DNA from: Siphonodentalium dalli
Lineage: Eukaryota > Mollusca > Scaphopoda > Gadilida > Siphonodentaliidae
NCBI GenBank assembly: GCA_032622095.1
Contig: CP136062.1
Coordinates: 19,285,739-19,349,738, forward strand
Direction: 5' to 3'
DNA: 64,000 bases
The notes beneath the pieces are model-generated. The model had not been told where the DNA came from and ran no database searches. It saw nothing but the letters and a program-made list of their open reading frames with translations. Numbering within the stretch: the first letter of the stretch is position 1; every line of letters begins with the position of its first letter. Of the stretch, positions 9,093 to 36,736 are shown one piece after another. Made by a program: the position numbers and the translations under genes.

Positions 9093-12000
9093 GTTTACTC
9101 AATTCAATTCAATTCAATTTAATAGTAACTCTGGTCATCATGAAAGACATTACAGAGACAATACATATGACACAATTACGTATCATCAATACATGTACAT
9201 GTATACATACACATAAAATCATTATGATAAATATTATAATACATCGATGTCGCGTTTAATGGGTGTATACTTGTTTACTCATCATAATCAGATAATATAT
9301 TTACCAATATATGGTATATGGTGTGTATCAACGAATTTATATTTACTAATATACATGTGTGTACACGAGCACCTACAAATGTGAAAGCGCACACATGCGC
9401 GTAAGCCTCAGGAGTTTCTGAAAATTTCCAAAATCTTTTTAATAAATACCGAAAGGTTTTTTGTTTTGCGCTCGCTATTTTGATTGAATAATTGGTTCAA
9501 CTTCAAAGTGTTTGGTCTATTGAAGTAGTATGGTTTGATGTATCTTATTCTCAATCCCTTTAATTTTTCACACTTCAAAATAACGTGGAATTCATCTCCT
9601 AACTCTGCGTTACATAATGAGCACTTTCTTTCCGAATAGTCTCGATTTGTCCATGATCCTTCTTCGATTGGTAATTTATGATTTCTTGTCCGGAATCTCA
9701 TGAGAGCGTGTATCATAGATGTATCGCTGGATGACAAATATTGTTCGCGGACAAAGTTATCTTTCACGACTCGATAAAAGGTAAATTTGTTTGATACAGC
9801 TATTGCGGTTCTCCATTGTTGTGAGTATATATCAGTTAGTCTCATTCTGACAGAGTCGCGAAATTGATTGAGGTTATCGACCAGCTGATAGGTCCAGCTG
9901 TTACCCATGCCGATTGCTTTAAGGGTGTTATGCTGCCCAGCAATCCATGGGAACTTCTTATTATCATAATAAGACATCAGCATAATATAATACAATGCGA
10001 GTGGCGTTCTATTTGTCGTCATTGTGTTGAGCTTGCCCCAATAAGACAAGTAACATGTTTTTATTCTTACTGATATGGGACACATGCCGAGTTCTCCATA
10101 CATGAATGCACTAGGTGTAGATTTTTTAAGCTTTAAGGTGTATTTCAAAAACCAAATTTCGAGTTTTTCAAAACATGTCGTGTTTTCGTGTCCCCATACC
10201 TCGGCTCCATATGTCATGATTGGGATAATCGATTTTTCATAGATATCAAGGGTTGTGGCTATAGTTAGTTTATTCACGCGTACTTTATTAAGGAGGGCGT
10301 ACATTGCCACTTTAGCACTTTTAGTCCTTGTGTTTTTTTCTAGTGTGAATAGTCCATTTCTATGGAATGTCGTACCTAGGTATTTGTAACTATCTACTAT
10401 CTCCAGTTCAAGTCCAATTATTGAAAATTTACCGCTATTCAGACTTTTGTTTTTTCGTCCAAATATAAGTATCTTGGTTTTCGATGTATTGACATTTAAT
10501 TTCCACGTGTTGCAATATATAGAAAATTTATCAAGCATGTTCTGTAAGCTGTCACGTGAGTTAGCGAGGAGTACAGTGTCATCTGCATAAATTAAGAGAA
10601 ATAGTTTTAAGTAAAGTCCGGTATCAAATTCTTCTGGAACTTTAATGTCGATTCCATTGGATCCATGCTCACGAAGATGATTTTCAAGATCGTTTAGGTA
10701 TATTGCAAATAGTATCGGCGAAAGACTGTCTCCTTGTTTTAGGCCAATTTTGCTTGGAAAAAAGTCTGAATCTTCGTTTCCAATGCGTACGCAAAGTTTT
10801 ATGTCATTATACATAGATCGTATTACATCTAAGAGTTTACCTTCGATTTTATGGCTAATAAGCTTTTTCCAAAGCGCTGCTCTCCAGACGGAATCAAACG
10901 CTTTAGAAAAGTCTATAAAGGCGCAATATAAGGTCTGCTTGTTATGTTTCAAGATTTGTGATAAAGAGTAAAGTGAAAATATGTGATCAATTGTGGAATA
11001 TCCTTTGCGAAATCCCGCTTGGCATTCTGACTGCAAGTCATTATTACTGAGGAATGAGCTAATGCGTTCACTAACAATGCTAGCAAATACTTTTGACATA
11101 CAACTTAAAAGAGTTATCTTCCTGTAGTTATTAGGGTCGGTAGATTCCCCTTTTCCTTTAAAGAGTGGTCGTATAATTCCAGTTCTCCAGCTTTCGGGTA
11201 CTATTCCAGTGTTTAAAATCAGATTGAAATATTTTTGAAACGTTATTCCAAAAATATCAAGAGCCCCTTTAAGATAGTCGTTTGTTATATTGTCGTATCC
11301 AGGCGCTTTTCCTAACTTTAAGGCTTTGATAGCCTTTTCTATTTCAGATGCTGTTATTTCTCTATTTAGAGGCGATGTGTCAATATCGTTAATATCTATG
11401 TGTATATCTTCGACTACATCAGTTTCTGATGGTATTTCAGTTGAAAAACATTCTTCAGATTCGAAATAATCTTTGAAATCGCCTACTTCCGGCGTCGGTT
11501 TTTCGGCTCTGCGGGTGTCCAGTTTTTTAATAAATGACCAAAAATCTTTGCTTGATCGGACACGAAGATTATGTATTTCGGAGCTTACTTTTCTGTTATA
11601 TTGATGTTGGCTTGATTTAATCTTTTCTTTGTACATTTTGCGTCTGTCTAATAATATTTGTTTATTCGCCACTGAAGGGGTTTTCTTAAAAGTCTTCCTT
11701 GCTTTGCGGTAAAGTGTTCGTGTGGATCTACAGTCGCGTGTGAACCAGGGACTCACATATTTCCGTGAGTTCGTCTTACTAACAGGCTGATGTTGTCGGT
11801 CATCATAATTTCGACCACTGTTCAATTTTACCGCTGCGTCTATCATAATACTTGACAGAGACTGAGTAGCGTTCTCAATGTCTTTGGGACATGCGTTGTT
11901 GTTTGAAATAAAGTCTATTGTCTCATTCAATTGACTAATCGCGCGCACGTCAATGCTTTGTTGAAATATACTTTTATCACCAATCTTGCGGGGAGGCTTG

Positions 12001-12150
12001 CGATTGGACGATCGTTTGTTTTGTCTGGATTTGTTTGTTTTGACGGGTGGGTTGCACTTCGTGTGATCAACAGATTGTATATTACAACTTACTACTATAC
12101 TACAATGTGCACGATCACAAAAGTCCATAATTTAACACGTTTATTACCTA
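9093..12150 (-). mobile_element. 5'-truncated LINE (non-LTR retrotransposon)
   Basis: Read on the minus strand, the element consists of a long ORF, a 3' UTR of ~310 bp and a simple tail of (TTGAA)n at about 9093-9112. The ORF opens a few codons after an in-frame TAA near 12134-12136. The coding part begins only at the very end of the endonuclease, the usual pattern of incomplete target-primed reverse transcription. The 5' edge is therefore put near 12150. Another element starts at 12199. Confidence 0.85.
9408..12128 (-). CDS. LINE ORF2-like protein: reverse transcriptase with C-terminal CCHC-like finger
   Basis: The uninterrupted 906-codon frame would encode the enzyme that nicks target DNA and reverse transcribes the LINE RNA. 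The first ~15 residues (DRAHCSIVVSC) resemble the SDHxP end of an AP-type endonuclease, whose body is missing. A basic linker follows, then the RT with ALKLGKAPGYDNI, AFIDFSKAFDSV, QGDSLSPILFAIYLND and the catalytic LLIYADDTVLL. The thumb region has IIPIMTYGAEVWG, and the C-terminus has CSLCN..DEFHVILKC, a CX2C-H-C motif common in CR1/L2/I-like elements. The intact frame suggests a young insertion. The clade within non-LTR elements is not certain. Confidence 0.9.
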   Translation of the reverse strand: MDFCDRAHCSIVVSCNIQSVDHTKCNPPVKTNKSRQNKRSSNRKPPRKIGDKSIFQQSIDVRAISQLNETIDFISNNNACPKDIENATQSLSSIMIDAAVKLNSGRNYDDRQHQPVSKTNSRKYVSPWFTRDCRSTRTLYRKARKTFKKTPSVANKQILLDRRKMYKEKIKSSQHQYNRKVSSEIHNLRVRSSKDFWSFIKKLDTRRAEKPTPEVGDFKDYFESEECFSTEIPSETDVVEDIHIDINDIDTSPLNREITASEIEKAIKALKLGKAPGYDNITNDYLKGALDIFGITFQKYFNLILNTGIVPESWRTGIIRPLFKGKGESTDPNNYRKITLLSCMSKVFASIVSERISSFLSNNDLQSECQAGFRKGYSTIDHIFSLYSLSQILKHNKQTLYCAFIDFSKAFDSVWRAALWKKLISHKIEGKLLDVIRSMYNDIKLCVRIGNEDSDFFPSKIGLKQGDSLSPILFAIYLNDLENHLREHGSNGIDIKVPEEFDTGLYLKLFLLIYADDTVLLANSRDSLQNMLDKFSIYCNTWKLNVNTSKTKILIFGRKNKSLNSGKFSIIGLELEIVDSYKYLGTTFHRNGLFTLEKNTRTKSAKVAMYALLNKVRVNKLTIATTLDIYEKSIIPIMTYGAEVWGHENTTCFEKLEIWFLKYTLKLKKSTPSAFMYGELGMCPISVRIKTCYLSYWGKLNTMTTNRTPLALYYIMLMSYYDNKKFPWIAGQHNTLKAIGMGNSWTYQLVDNLNQFRDSVRMRLTDIYSQQWRTAIAVSNKFTFYRVVKDNFVREQYLSSSDTSMIHALMRFRTRNHKLPIEEGSWTNRDYSERKCSLCNAELGDEFHVILKCEKLKGLRIRYIKPYYFNRPNTLKLNQLFNQNSERKTKNLSVFIKKILEIFRNS

Positions 12151-12198
12151 CCGCTTAACCCTCTTATTATGGGAGTTGCGCTTGCGCAACATTGAAGA

Positions 12199-12595
12199 CC
12201 CTGTGCCAATGCATTCTCTTATATGTGCCAGTCGACCATAGGCCTAACATCATTTTTTTTATCAATATTTGTTAAATTCTTTACCAATTTTTATCATTTT
12301 TAATAAGTTTTTATCATTTATTCTTACATTCTTTAACAATTTTTATCATTTTTTATCATTTTTTCTTTTCTTACATTCTATAAACTTGTTCTTATATTCG
12401 TTAAAAAAAATTCATTTTTTATCAATATTTCTTACTTTCTTTAATAGTTTTTTTATTATCATTTGTTTATTTTTTCTTACAATCTTTAACAATTGTAAAA
12501 GATAATATAAAATTTGTTGGGCCATTGCTTTCTCTTATATATGCGAGGCGACCTACGGTCGACTCGCATATATAAGAGAATGCATTGGCACAGGG
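12199..12595. mobile_element. Stand-alone double-hairpin element
   Basis: It begins CCCTGTGCCAATGCATTC and ends GAATGCATTGGCACAGGG. The left palindrome is cut after CCATAGG (about 12243) and the right one (12519-12590) is complete. The interior is T-rich with TTTTTATCATT-type runs. Neither the TGTGACCCGCC nor the TTAACCCTTT outer ends found on the other copies are present, which suggests that the CCCTGTGCC..GGCACAGGG unit can be an element by itself. Confidence 0.75.
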
Positions 12596-13008
12596 TTTTC
12601 TCAAAAATTCAGGAAGCTCCGGTCATGTCTGACCACTTATTATCTTCGACAAAATTTGTGTTTGCAATGCTAGCATGGTATTGAGTATATAATCATTCCG
12701 TATCTTTTTAGTGACAACATGAGCAGTTACTATACGTGCAAGTTTAATTTGAGGCTTGCATATTTTAAGTTGTTGTTGTTGGGTCGTTTGCACGTCCCTT
12801 CACCCAAAGCATATTTTAAGTCGTATATCCCTTTCTTTATATACTGATGGATTATCCCACTCAAAATAGACACCGGAACGGTCTATTATTCATTTTAAGG
12901 GGTGTGCGGGAAAAACGAGAAACGGGTGAAAAGATATTACAATAGCAGAAGGTTCATATTCATTGTGAAATGTTCTGATGTCCAGTTCGACAAACATGCA
13001 ATGGCGCA
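12596..13008. other. No gene; left flank of the 43-bp satellite
   Basis: Contains a single CATGTCTGACCACTT phrase (about 12624) that resembles part of the satellite monomer, and a TTGTTGTTGTTGGG run. Nothing else is supported. Confidence 0.5.
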
Positions 13009-16000
13009 TTGTCTGACCACTTCCCTAGGGAACTATACTCGTTAATAATTATTGTCTGACCACTTCCCTAGGGAACTATACTCGTCAATAATTATTGTCT
13101 GACCACTTCCCTAGGGAACTATACTCGTTAATAATTATTGTCTGACCACTTCCCTAGGGAACTATACTCGTCAATAATTATTGTCTGACCACTTCCCTAG
13201 GGAACTATACTCGTTAATAATTATTGTCTGACCACTTCCCTAGGGAACTATACTCGTCAATAATTATTGTCTGACCACTTCCCTAGGGAACTATACTCGT
13301 CAATAATTATTGTCTGACCACTTCCCTAGGGAACTATACTCGTCAATAATTATTGTCTGACCACATCCCTAGGGAACAATACTCGTTAATAATTATTGTC
13401 TGACCACTTCCCTAGGGAACTATACTCGTTAATAATTATTGTCTGACCACTTCCCTAGGGAACTATACTCGTCAATAATTATTGTCTGACCACTTCCCTA
13501 GGGAACTATACTCGTCAATAATTATTGTCTGACCACTTCCCTAGGGAACTATACTCGTTAATAATTATTGTCTGACCACTTCCCTAGGGAACTATACTCG
13601 TTAATAATTATTGTCTGACCACTTCCCTAGGGAACTATACTCGTTAATAATTATTGTCTGACCACTTCCCTAGGGAACTATACTCGTTAATAATTATTGT
13701 CTGACCACTTCCATAGGGAACTATACTCGTTAATAATTATTGTCTGACCACTTCCCTAGGGAACTATACTCGTTAATAATTATTGTCTGACCACTTCCCT
13801 AGGGAACTATACTCGTTAATAATTATTGTCTGACCACTTCCCTAGGGAACTATACTCGTCAATAATTATTGTCTGACCACTTCCCTAGGGAACTATACTC
13901 GTTAATAATTATTGTCTGACCACTTCCCTAGGGAACTATACTCGTTAATAATTATTGTCTGACCACTTCCCTAGGGAACTATACTCGTTAATAATTATTG
14001 TCTGACCACTTCCCTAGGGAACTATACTCGTCAATAATTATTGTCTGACCACTTCCCTAGGGAACTATACTCGTTAATAATTATTGTCTGACCACTTCCC
14101 TAGGGAACTATACTCGTTAATAATTATTGTCTGACCACTTCCCTAGGGAACTATACTCGTCAATAATTATTGTCTGACCACTTCCCTATGGAACTATACT
14201 CGTCAATAATTATTGTCTGGCCACTTCCCTAGGGAACTATACTCGTCAATAATTATTGTCTGACCACTTCCCTAGGGAACTATACTCGTTAATAATTATT
14301 GTCTGACCACTTCCCTAGGGAACTATACTCGTCAATAATTATTTTCTGACCACTTCCCTAGGGAACTATACTCGTTAATAATTATTGTCTGACCACTTCC
14401 CTAGGGAACTATACTCGTCAATAATTATTGTCTGACCACTTCCCTAGGGAACTATACTCGTTAATAATTATTGTCTGACCACTTCCCTAGGGAACTATAC
14501 TCGTCAATAATTATTGTCTGACCACTTCCCTGGGGAACTATACTCGTCAATAATTATTGTCTGACCACTTCCCTAGGGAACTATACTCGTCAATAATTAT
14601 TGTCTGACCACATCCCTAGGGAACTATACTCGTTAATAATTATTGTCTGACCACTTCCCTAGGGAACTATACTCGTTAATAATTATTGTCTGACCACTTC
14701 CCTAGGGAACTATACTCGTCAATAATTATTGTCTGACCACTTCCCTAGGGAACTATACTCGTTAATAATTATTGTCTGACCACTTCCATAGGGAACTATA
14801 CTCGTCAATAATTATTGTCTGACCACTTCCCTGGGGAACTATACTCGTCAATAATTATTGTCTGACCACTTCCCTAGGGAACTATACTCGTTAATAATTA
14901 TTGTCTGACCACTTCCCTAGGGAACTATACTCGTTAATAATTATTGTCTGACCACTTCCCTAGGGAACTATACTCGTTAATAATTATTGTCTGACCACTT
15001 CCCTAGGGAACTATACTCGTGAATAATTATTGTCTGACCACTTCCCTATGGAACTATACTCGTCAATAATTATTGTCTGACCACTTCCCTAGGGAACTAT
15101 ACTCGTCAATAATTATTGTCTGACCACTTCCCTAGGGAACTATACTCGTTAATAATTATTGTCTGACCACTTCCCTAGGGAACTATACTCGTCAATAATT
15201 ATTGTCTGACCACTTCCCTAGGGAACTATACTCGTTAATAATTATTGTCTGACCACTTCCCTAGGGAACTATACTCGTCAATAATTATTGTCTGACCACT
15301 TCCCTAGGGAACTATACTCGTCAATAATTATTGTCTGACCACTTCCCTAGGGAACTATACTCGTCAATAATTATTGTCTGACCACATCCCTAGGGAACAA
15401 TACTCGTTAATAATTATTGTCTGACCACTTCCCTAGGGAACTATACTCGTTAATAATTATTGTCTGACCACTTCCCTAGGGAACTATACTCGTCAATAAT
15501 TATTGTCTGACCACTTCCCTAGGGAACTATACTCGTCAATAATTATTGTCTGACCACTTCCCTAGGGAACTATACTCGTTAATAATTATTGTCTGACCAC
15601 TTCCCTAGGGAACTATACTCGTTAATAATTATTGTCTGACCACTTCCCTAGGGAACTATACTCGTTAATAATTATTGTCTGACCACTTCCCTAGGGAACT
15701 ATACTCGTTAATAATTATTGTCTGACCACTTCCATAGGGAACTATACTCGTTAATAATTATTGTCTGACCACTTCCCTAGGGAACTATACTCGTTAATAA
15801 TTATTGTCTGACCACTTCCCTAGGGAACTATACTCGTTAATAATTATTGTCTGACCACTTCCCTAGGGAACTATACTCGTCAATAATTATTGTCTGACCA
15901 CTTCCCTAGGGAACTATACTCGTTAATAATTATTGTCTGACCACTTCCCTAGGGAACTATACTCGTTAATAATTATTGTCTGACCACTTCCCTAGGGAAC

Positions 16001-18350
16001 TATACTCGTTAATAATTATTGTCTGACCACTTCCCTAGGGAACTATACTCGTCAATAATTATTGTCTGACCACTTCCCTAGGGAACTATACTCGTTAATA
16101 ATTATTGTCTGACCACTTCCCTAGGGAACTATACTCGTTAATAATTATTGTCTGACCACTTCCCTAGGGAACTATACTCGTCAATAATTATTGTCTGACC
16201 ACTTCCCTATGGAACTATACTCGTCAATAATTATTGTCTGGCCACTTCCCTAGGGAACTATACTCGTCAATAATTATTGTCTGACCACTTCCCTAGGGAA
16301 CTATACTCGTTAATAATTATTGTCTGACCACTTCCCTAGGGAACTATACTCGTCAATAATTATTTTCTGACCACTTCCCTAGGGAACTATACTCGTTAAT
16401 AATTATTGTCTGACCACTTCCCTAGGGAACTATACTCGTCAATAATTATTGTCTGACCACTTCCCTAGGGAACTATACTCGTTAATAATTATTGTCTGAC
16501 CACTTCCCTAGGGAACTATACTCGTCAATAATTATTGTCTGACCACTTCCCTGGGGAACTATACTCGTCAATAATTATTGTCTGACCACTTCCCTAGGGA
16601 ACTATACTCGTCAATAATTATTGTCTGACCACATCCCTAGGGAACTATACTCGTTAATAATTATTGTCTGACCACTTCCCTAGGGAACTATACTCGTTAA
16701 TAATTATTGTCTGACCACTTCCCTAGGGAACTATACTCGTCAATAATTATTGTCTGACCACTTCCCTAGGGAACTATACTCGTTAATAATTATTGTCTGA
16801 CCACTTCCATAGGGAACTATACTCGTCAATAATTATTGTCTGACCACTTCCCTGGGGAACTATACTCGTCAATAATTATTGTCTGACCACTTCCCTAGGG
16901 AACTATACTCGTTAATAATTATTGTCTGACCACTTCCCTAGGGAACTATACTCGTTAATAATTATTGTCTGACCACTTCCCTAGGGAACTATACTCGTTA
17001 ATAATTATTGTCTGACCACTTCCCTAGGGAACTATACTCGTGAATAATTATTGTCTGACCACTTCCCTATGGAACTATACTCGTCAATAATTATTGTCTG
17101 ACCACTTCCCTAGGGAACTATACTCGTCAATAATTATTGTCTGACCACTTCCCTAGGGAACTATACTCGTTAATAATTATTGTCTGCCCACTTCCCTAGG
17201 GAACTATACTCGTTAATAATTATTGTCTGACCACTTCCCTAGGGAACTATACTCGTTAATAATTATTGTCTGACCACTTCCCTAGGGAACTATACTCGTT
17301 AATAATTATTGTCTGACCACTTCCCTAGGGAACTATACTCGTCAATAATTATTGTCTGACCACTTCCCTAGGGAACTATACTCGTTAATAATTATTGTCT
17401 GACCACTTCCCTAGGGAACTATACTCGTTAATAATTATTGTCTGACCACTTCCCTAGGGAACTATACTCGTTAATAATTATTGTCTGACCACTTCCCTAG
17501 GGAACTATACTCGTCAATAATTATTGTCTGACCACTTCCCTAGGGAACTATACTCGTTAATAATTATTGTCTGACCACTTCCCTAGGGAACTATACTCGT
17601 TAATAATTATTGTCTGACCACTTCCCTAGGGAACTATACTCGTTAATAATTATTGTCTGACCACTTCCCTAGGGAACTATACTCGTTAATAATTATTGTC
17701 TGACCACTTCCATAGGGAACTATACTCGTCAATAATTATTGTCTGACCACTTCCCTAGGGAACTATACTCGTTAATAATTATTGTCTGACCACTTCCCTA
17801 GGGAACTATACTCGTTAATAATTATTGTCTGACCACTTCCCTAGGGAACTATACTCGTCAATAATTATTGTCTGACACTTTCCTATGGAACTATACTCGT
17901 CAATAATTATTGTCTGACCACTTCCCTAGGGAACTATACTCGTCAATAATTATTGTCTGACCACTTCCCTAGGGAACTATACTCGTTAATAATTATTGTC
18001 TGACCACTTCCCTAGGGAACTATACTCGTTAATAATTATTGTCTGACCACTTCCCCAGGGAACTATACTCGTCAATAGTTATTGTCTGACCACTTCCCTA
18101 GGGAACTATACTCGTTAATAATTATTGTCTGACCACTTCCCTAGGGAACTATACTCGTCAATAATTATTGTCTGACCACTTCCCTAGGGAACTATACTCG
18201 TTAATAATTATTGTCTGACCACTTCCCTAGGGAACTATACTCGTTAATAATTATTGTCTGACCACTTCCCTAGGGAACTATACTCGTCAATAATTATTGT
18301 CTGACCACTTCCCTAGGGAACTATACTCGTTAATAATTATTGTCTGACCA
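13009..18350 (+). repeat. 43-bp satellite array, about 124 monomers
   Basis: The monomer (TTCCCTAGGGAACTATACTC, then GT(T/C)AATAATTATTGTCTGACCAC) recurs every 43 bp with almost no length change. It holds two palindromes, TTCCCTAGGGAA and AATAATTATT. Most monomers differ only at T/C after TCG. Rare variants such as CCATAGG, CCTATGG, CCTGGGG, ACATCCC, TCTGGCC and GTGAATA act as barcodes. These show that about 13050-15085 and 15071-17187 are copies at a lag of exactly 2,021 bp (47 monomers). There are no inserted spacers and no coding potential. Confidence 0.95.
13050..17187 (+). repeat. Higher-order duplication of 47 satellite monomers (2,021 bp)
   Basis: Paired barcode variants lie at a lag of 2,021 bp: ACATCCC..GAACAAT (13361 and 15382), CCATAG (13711 and 15732), CCTATGG (14184 and 16205), TCTGGCC (14216 and 16237), ATTTTCTG (14341 and 16362), CTGGGG (14530 and 16551), CCATAG (14786 and 16807) and GTGAATA (15019 and 17040). 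The match stops before 13064 on the left and at the TCTGCCCA variant (17187) on the right. Confidence 0.92.
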
Positions 18351-19143
18351 CACTCTTATGACTAATGTGTAGGTTTTCTACACAAAATGTGTAGCCCTGC
18401 TACGCAATCATTATTCAATTTTGATCTTAAACATATTTGTGTAGTATATGTATAGTTTCATATTCTTACACAAATTGTGTAACAATTTTTACACATAAAT
18501 GGGTAATTGTTTACACATTTATACACAACTGTGTGTATAAAATCAACACATATCCCTTACACATTTTGTGTAGGTTCTTACACACAGTTTGTAGACAAGA
18601 AATGCAAGTTCAGTAGTCCGACCTGTGGGTATAGTATTAAAGATATATGCAGATGTATATGGTAAAACTTTCATGGCGCATAGTGGTATGTAGTATTTTG
18701 TTCTTTACTGTGAGTTTTTGCTTTGAATGAACAAACCAGAGTCGAGACGTGATTGCATAATATTAGTATTATTACAACAATCATAACAAGAGTCTAAGGG
18801 CAGTAATCGCCATGAAAGTTTTAACAAATAAATCCTCATTTACTATTAATACTAAACCCACAAATTGGAATTCTGAACTTACGTCCTTGTCTACGATCGC
18901 TGTAGATTGTATTCCAAAAAATATACTCACACAATATGGCCGTCACGTAGCAGACTATGAAACTGAAGGCACCGCAATGCGCATGTCTACGTTCTTACAC
19001 AATTATGTGTAAAAAAATATACACATTATGTGTAGAACGGCACTTGTCAATGTATTTGTATGTACAACTACACATTGCTATGTGTATTAACCGGCTTTAC
19101 ACATTTGATGTGTAATCGTTTCTACACATTAGTTATAAGAGTG
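18351..19143. mobile_element. 793-bp TIR element inserted in the 43-bp satellite
   Basis: The ends are CACTCTTATGACTAATGTG and its complement CACATTAGTTATAAGAGTG (one mismatch). The satellite resumes directly at 19144 with CACTTCCC, and a CA dinucleotide is present on both sides, so a 2-bp target duplication is likely. Subterminal DNA is packed with TACACA and TGTGTA in opposed pairs, for example CTACACAAAATGTGTAG and TTACACAAATTGTGTAA. A 66-codon frame at 18812-19012 has no recognisable motif. The element is probably non-autonomous, of unassigned superfamily. Confidence 0.85.
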
Positions 19144-19225
19144 CACTTCCCTAGGGAACTATACTCGTTAATAATTATTGTCTGACCACTTCCCTGGGGA
19201 ACTATACTCGTTAATAATTATTGTT
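19144..19225 (+). repeat. Two more monomers of the 43-bp satellite after the inserted element
   Basis: CACTTCCCTAGGGAACTATA recurs twice, the second with CCTGGGG, and the array then ends at TTATTGTTAAATT. These belong to the same array as 13009-18350, split by the insertion. Confidence 0.92.
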
Positions 19226-19740
19226 AAATTAAAGTGAGACTGTACGCCTATTTCAATAAATTCCCGATAATAACAACGATCTAATATTGATCTAATATCG
19301 ATATTATACAAAACAATAAGTAATTCGAGTCGAAGATGTCTTCTGTCAACGTCCATGTTAACAGGTTATCTTAAAATCAAAGTTAATAATTTGATATAAA
19401 TTTAATTTATGACTCAAGTCATAAATTAAGTGACGAATAGCGGTGTAAAGACGTAATCAAATTAATTGACGGATAGTGGATTGGGAAACACGTGGAACAC
19501 ATGTTCGTGTAAAAAAATGTTGATACGGGGCGTCAACTCAAGCCACTACCTGACTAGTGACTATACAATAACTTAAATGAGCACATGGCACTAGTATGCA
19601 TATAATATCACATTTATTTGATACATTTGCTTGAAAACTGTTCAAAAATTACTCAACGACGATAGTTCTATTTTCGCATTCCGGCTAACTCCGTCTACAA
19701 AGCAGAGACTATAGAATTACGCATAGCTTCGTATAATATA
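19226..19740. other. No gene; one perfect hairpin at 19402-19429
   Basis: TTAATTTATGACT and AGTCATAAATTAA form 13-bp perfect arms with a 2-nt loop at 19402-19429. Nothing else in the stretch is supported. Confidence 0.6.
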
Positions 19741-20186
19741 TGTGACCCGCCATATCAAATCCAGTCGGAAGTCGGGATTTTTTTTACTCTGTGACAATTC
19801 ATTCTCTTATATATGCGAGTCGACCATAGGTCGCCTCGAATATATAAGAGAATGCATTGGCCTAACAATTTTTTATCATGTTTTTTAAATAAATGTTTCT
19901 TACAATTTTTAGGATATAAAATAAAAACATCCATTACCCACGTGTATATAGAAGCACATAGAAGAGTGTCGTCTGCTCATGTTTGTCTGCGGCTCTGTAT
20001 GGGTGAAATTATAAAATTGTTAAAGAATACAAGAACAAACTATTAAAATTGTAAAAAATTGTTAGGCCAATGCATTCTCTTATATATGCGAGGCGACCTA
20101 TGGTCGACTCGCATATATAAGAGAATGCATTGGCACAGGGTAAACAAAATCCCGACTTCCGACTGGATTTGATATGGCGGGTCACA
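19741..20186. mobile_element. MITE with TGTGACCCGCC inverted ends and paired hairpins, copy 2
   Basis: It starts TGTGACCCGCCATATCAAAT and ends ATTTGATATGGCGGGTCACA, flanked by TA on each side. Palindromes lie at 19792-19861 (slightly damaged) and 20066-20134. Its core is the reverse complement of the core of the copy at 8399. Because the ends are symmetrical, this is simply insertion in the other orientation. Confidence 0.87.
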
Positions 20187-20387
20187 TATGAAGAAGGTGA
20201 CATCGCGATTTCTCGATCCCATCGTAATAAACAACGTCAACATACCTATAATCTATCCATTACACTGTACATGTATATTAAGGGTAAACACACGAAATAC
20301 CGATATATGTACTACGAAACAAAACAAAACTGGCGAAAGTCAGCAAATTTTCAGCCGTCTTAATGTTTCACATAAGTAAGATAAACG

Positions 20388-20640
20388 ATCTTTATTGTCG
20401 CCATATGAGGAATATAATAACAAGGAACGCTCTTTATTGTCACCATATGAGGAATATAATAACAAGGAACGCTCTTTATTGTCACCATATGAGGAATATA
20501 ATAACAAGGAATGGTCTTTATTGTCACCATATGAGCAATATACTAACGATGAACGCTCTTTATTGTCACCATATGAGGAATATAATGACACGGAATGCTC
20601 TTTATTATCACCATATGCTGAATAAAATAACAAGGAACGC
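20388..20640 (+). repeat. 42-bp minisatellite, about 6 copies
   Basis: CTCTTTATTGTCACCATATG..GAATATAATAACAAGGAACG repeats every 42 bp. Because 42 is a multiple of three, long frames appear on both strands, but they look like products of the repeat. It ends ~80 bp upstream of the first visible ARF exon, so it lies in the preceding intron. Just after it, 20655-20690 could read KKLFG-like residues reminiscent of the ARF N-terminus, but with no usable splice into the next exon. Confidence 0.9.
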
Positions 20641-20715
20641 TCTTTATTGTTCCAGGCTGAAGAAATTGTTTGGTATTCGATTTGTATCGTCGATAATATT
20701 TTCTTGTGAATTTAA

Positions 20716-36736
<16,021 letters not shown>

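Noticed and set aside
13020-13035. TTCCCTAGGGAA as a STAT-like factor site
   Set aside because: Spacing does not fit TTCN2-4GAA, and a palindrome in a satellite needs no regulatory explanation.
13009-18350. CRISPR array
   Set aside because: The 43-bp units are contiguous, with no unique spacers, and the genome is eukaryotic.
19720-19742. ATAGCTTCGTATAATATATG resembles one half of loxP
   Set aside because: The second inverted arm is missing on both sides of the adjacent MITE, and 18 of 20 matching bases in AT-rich DNA is best explained by chance.
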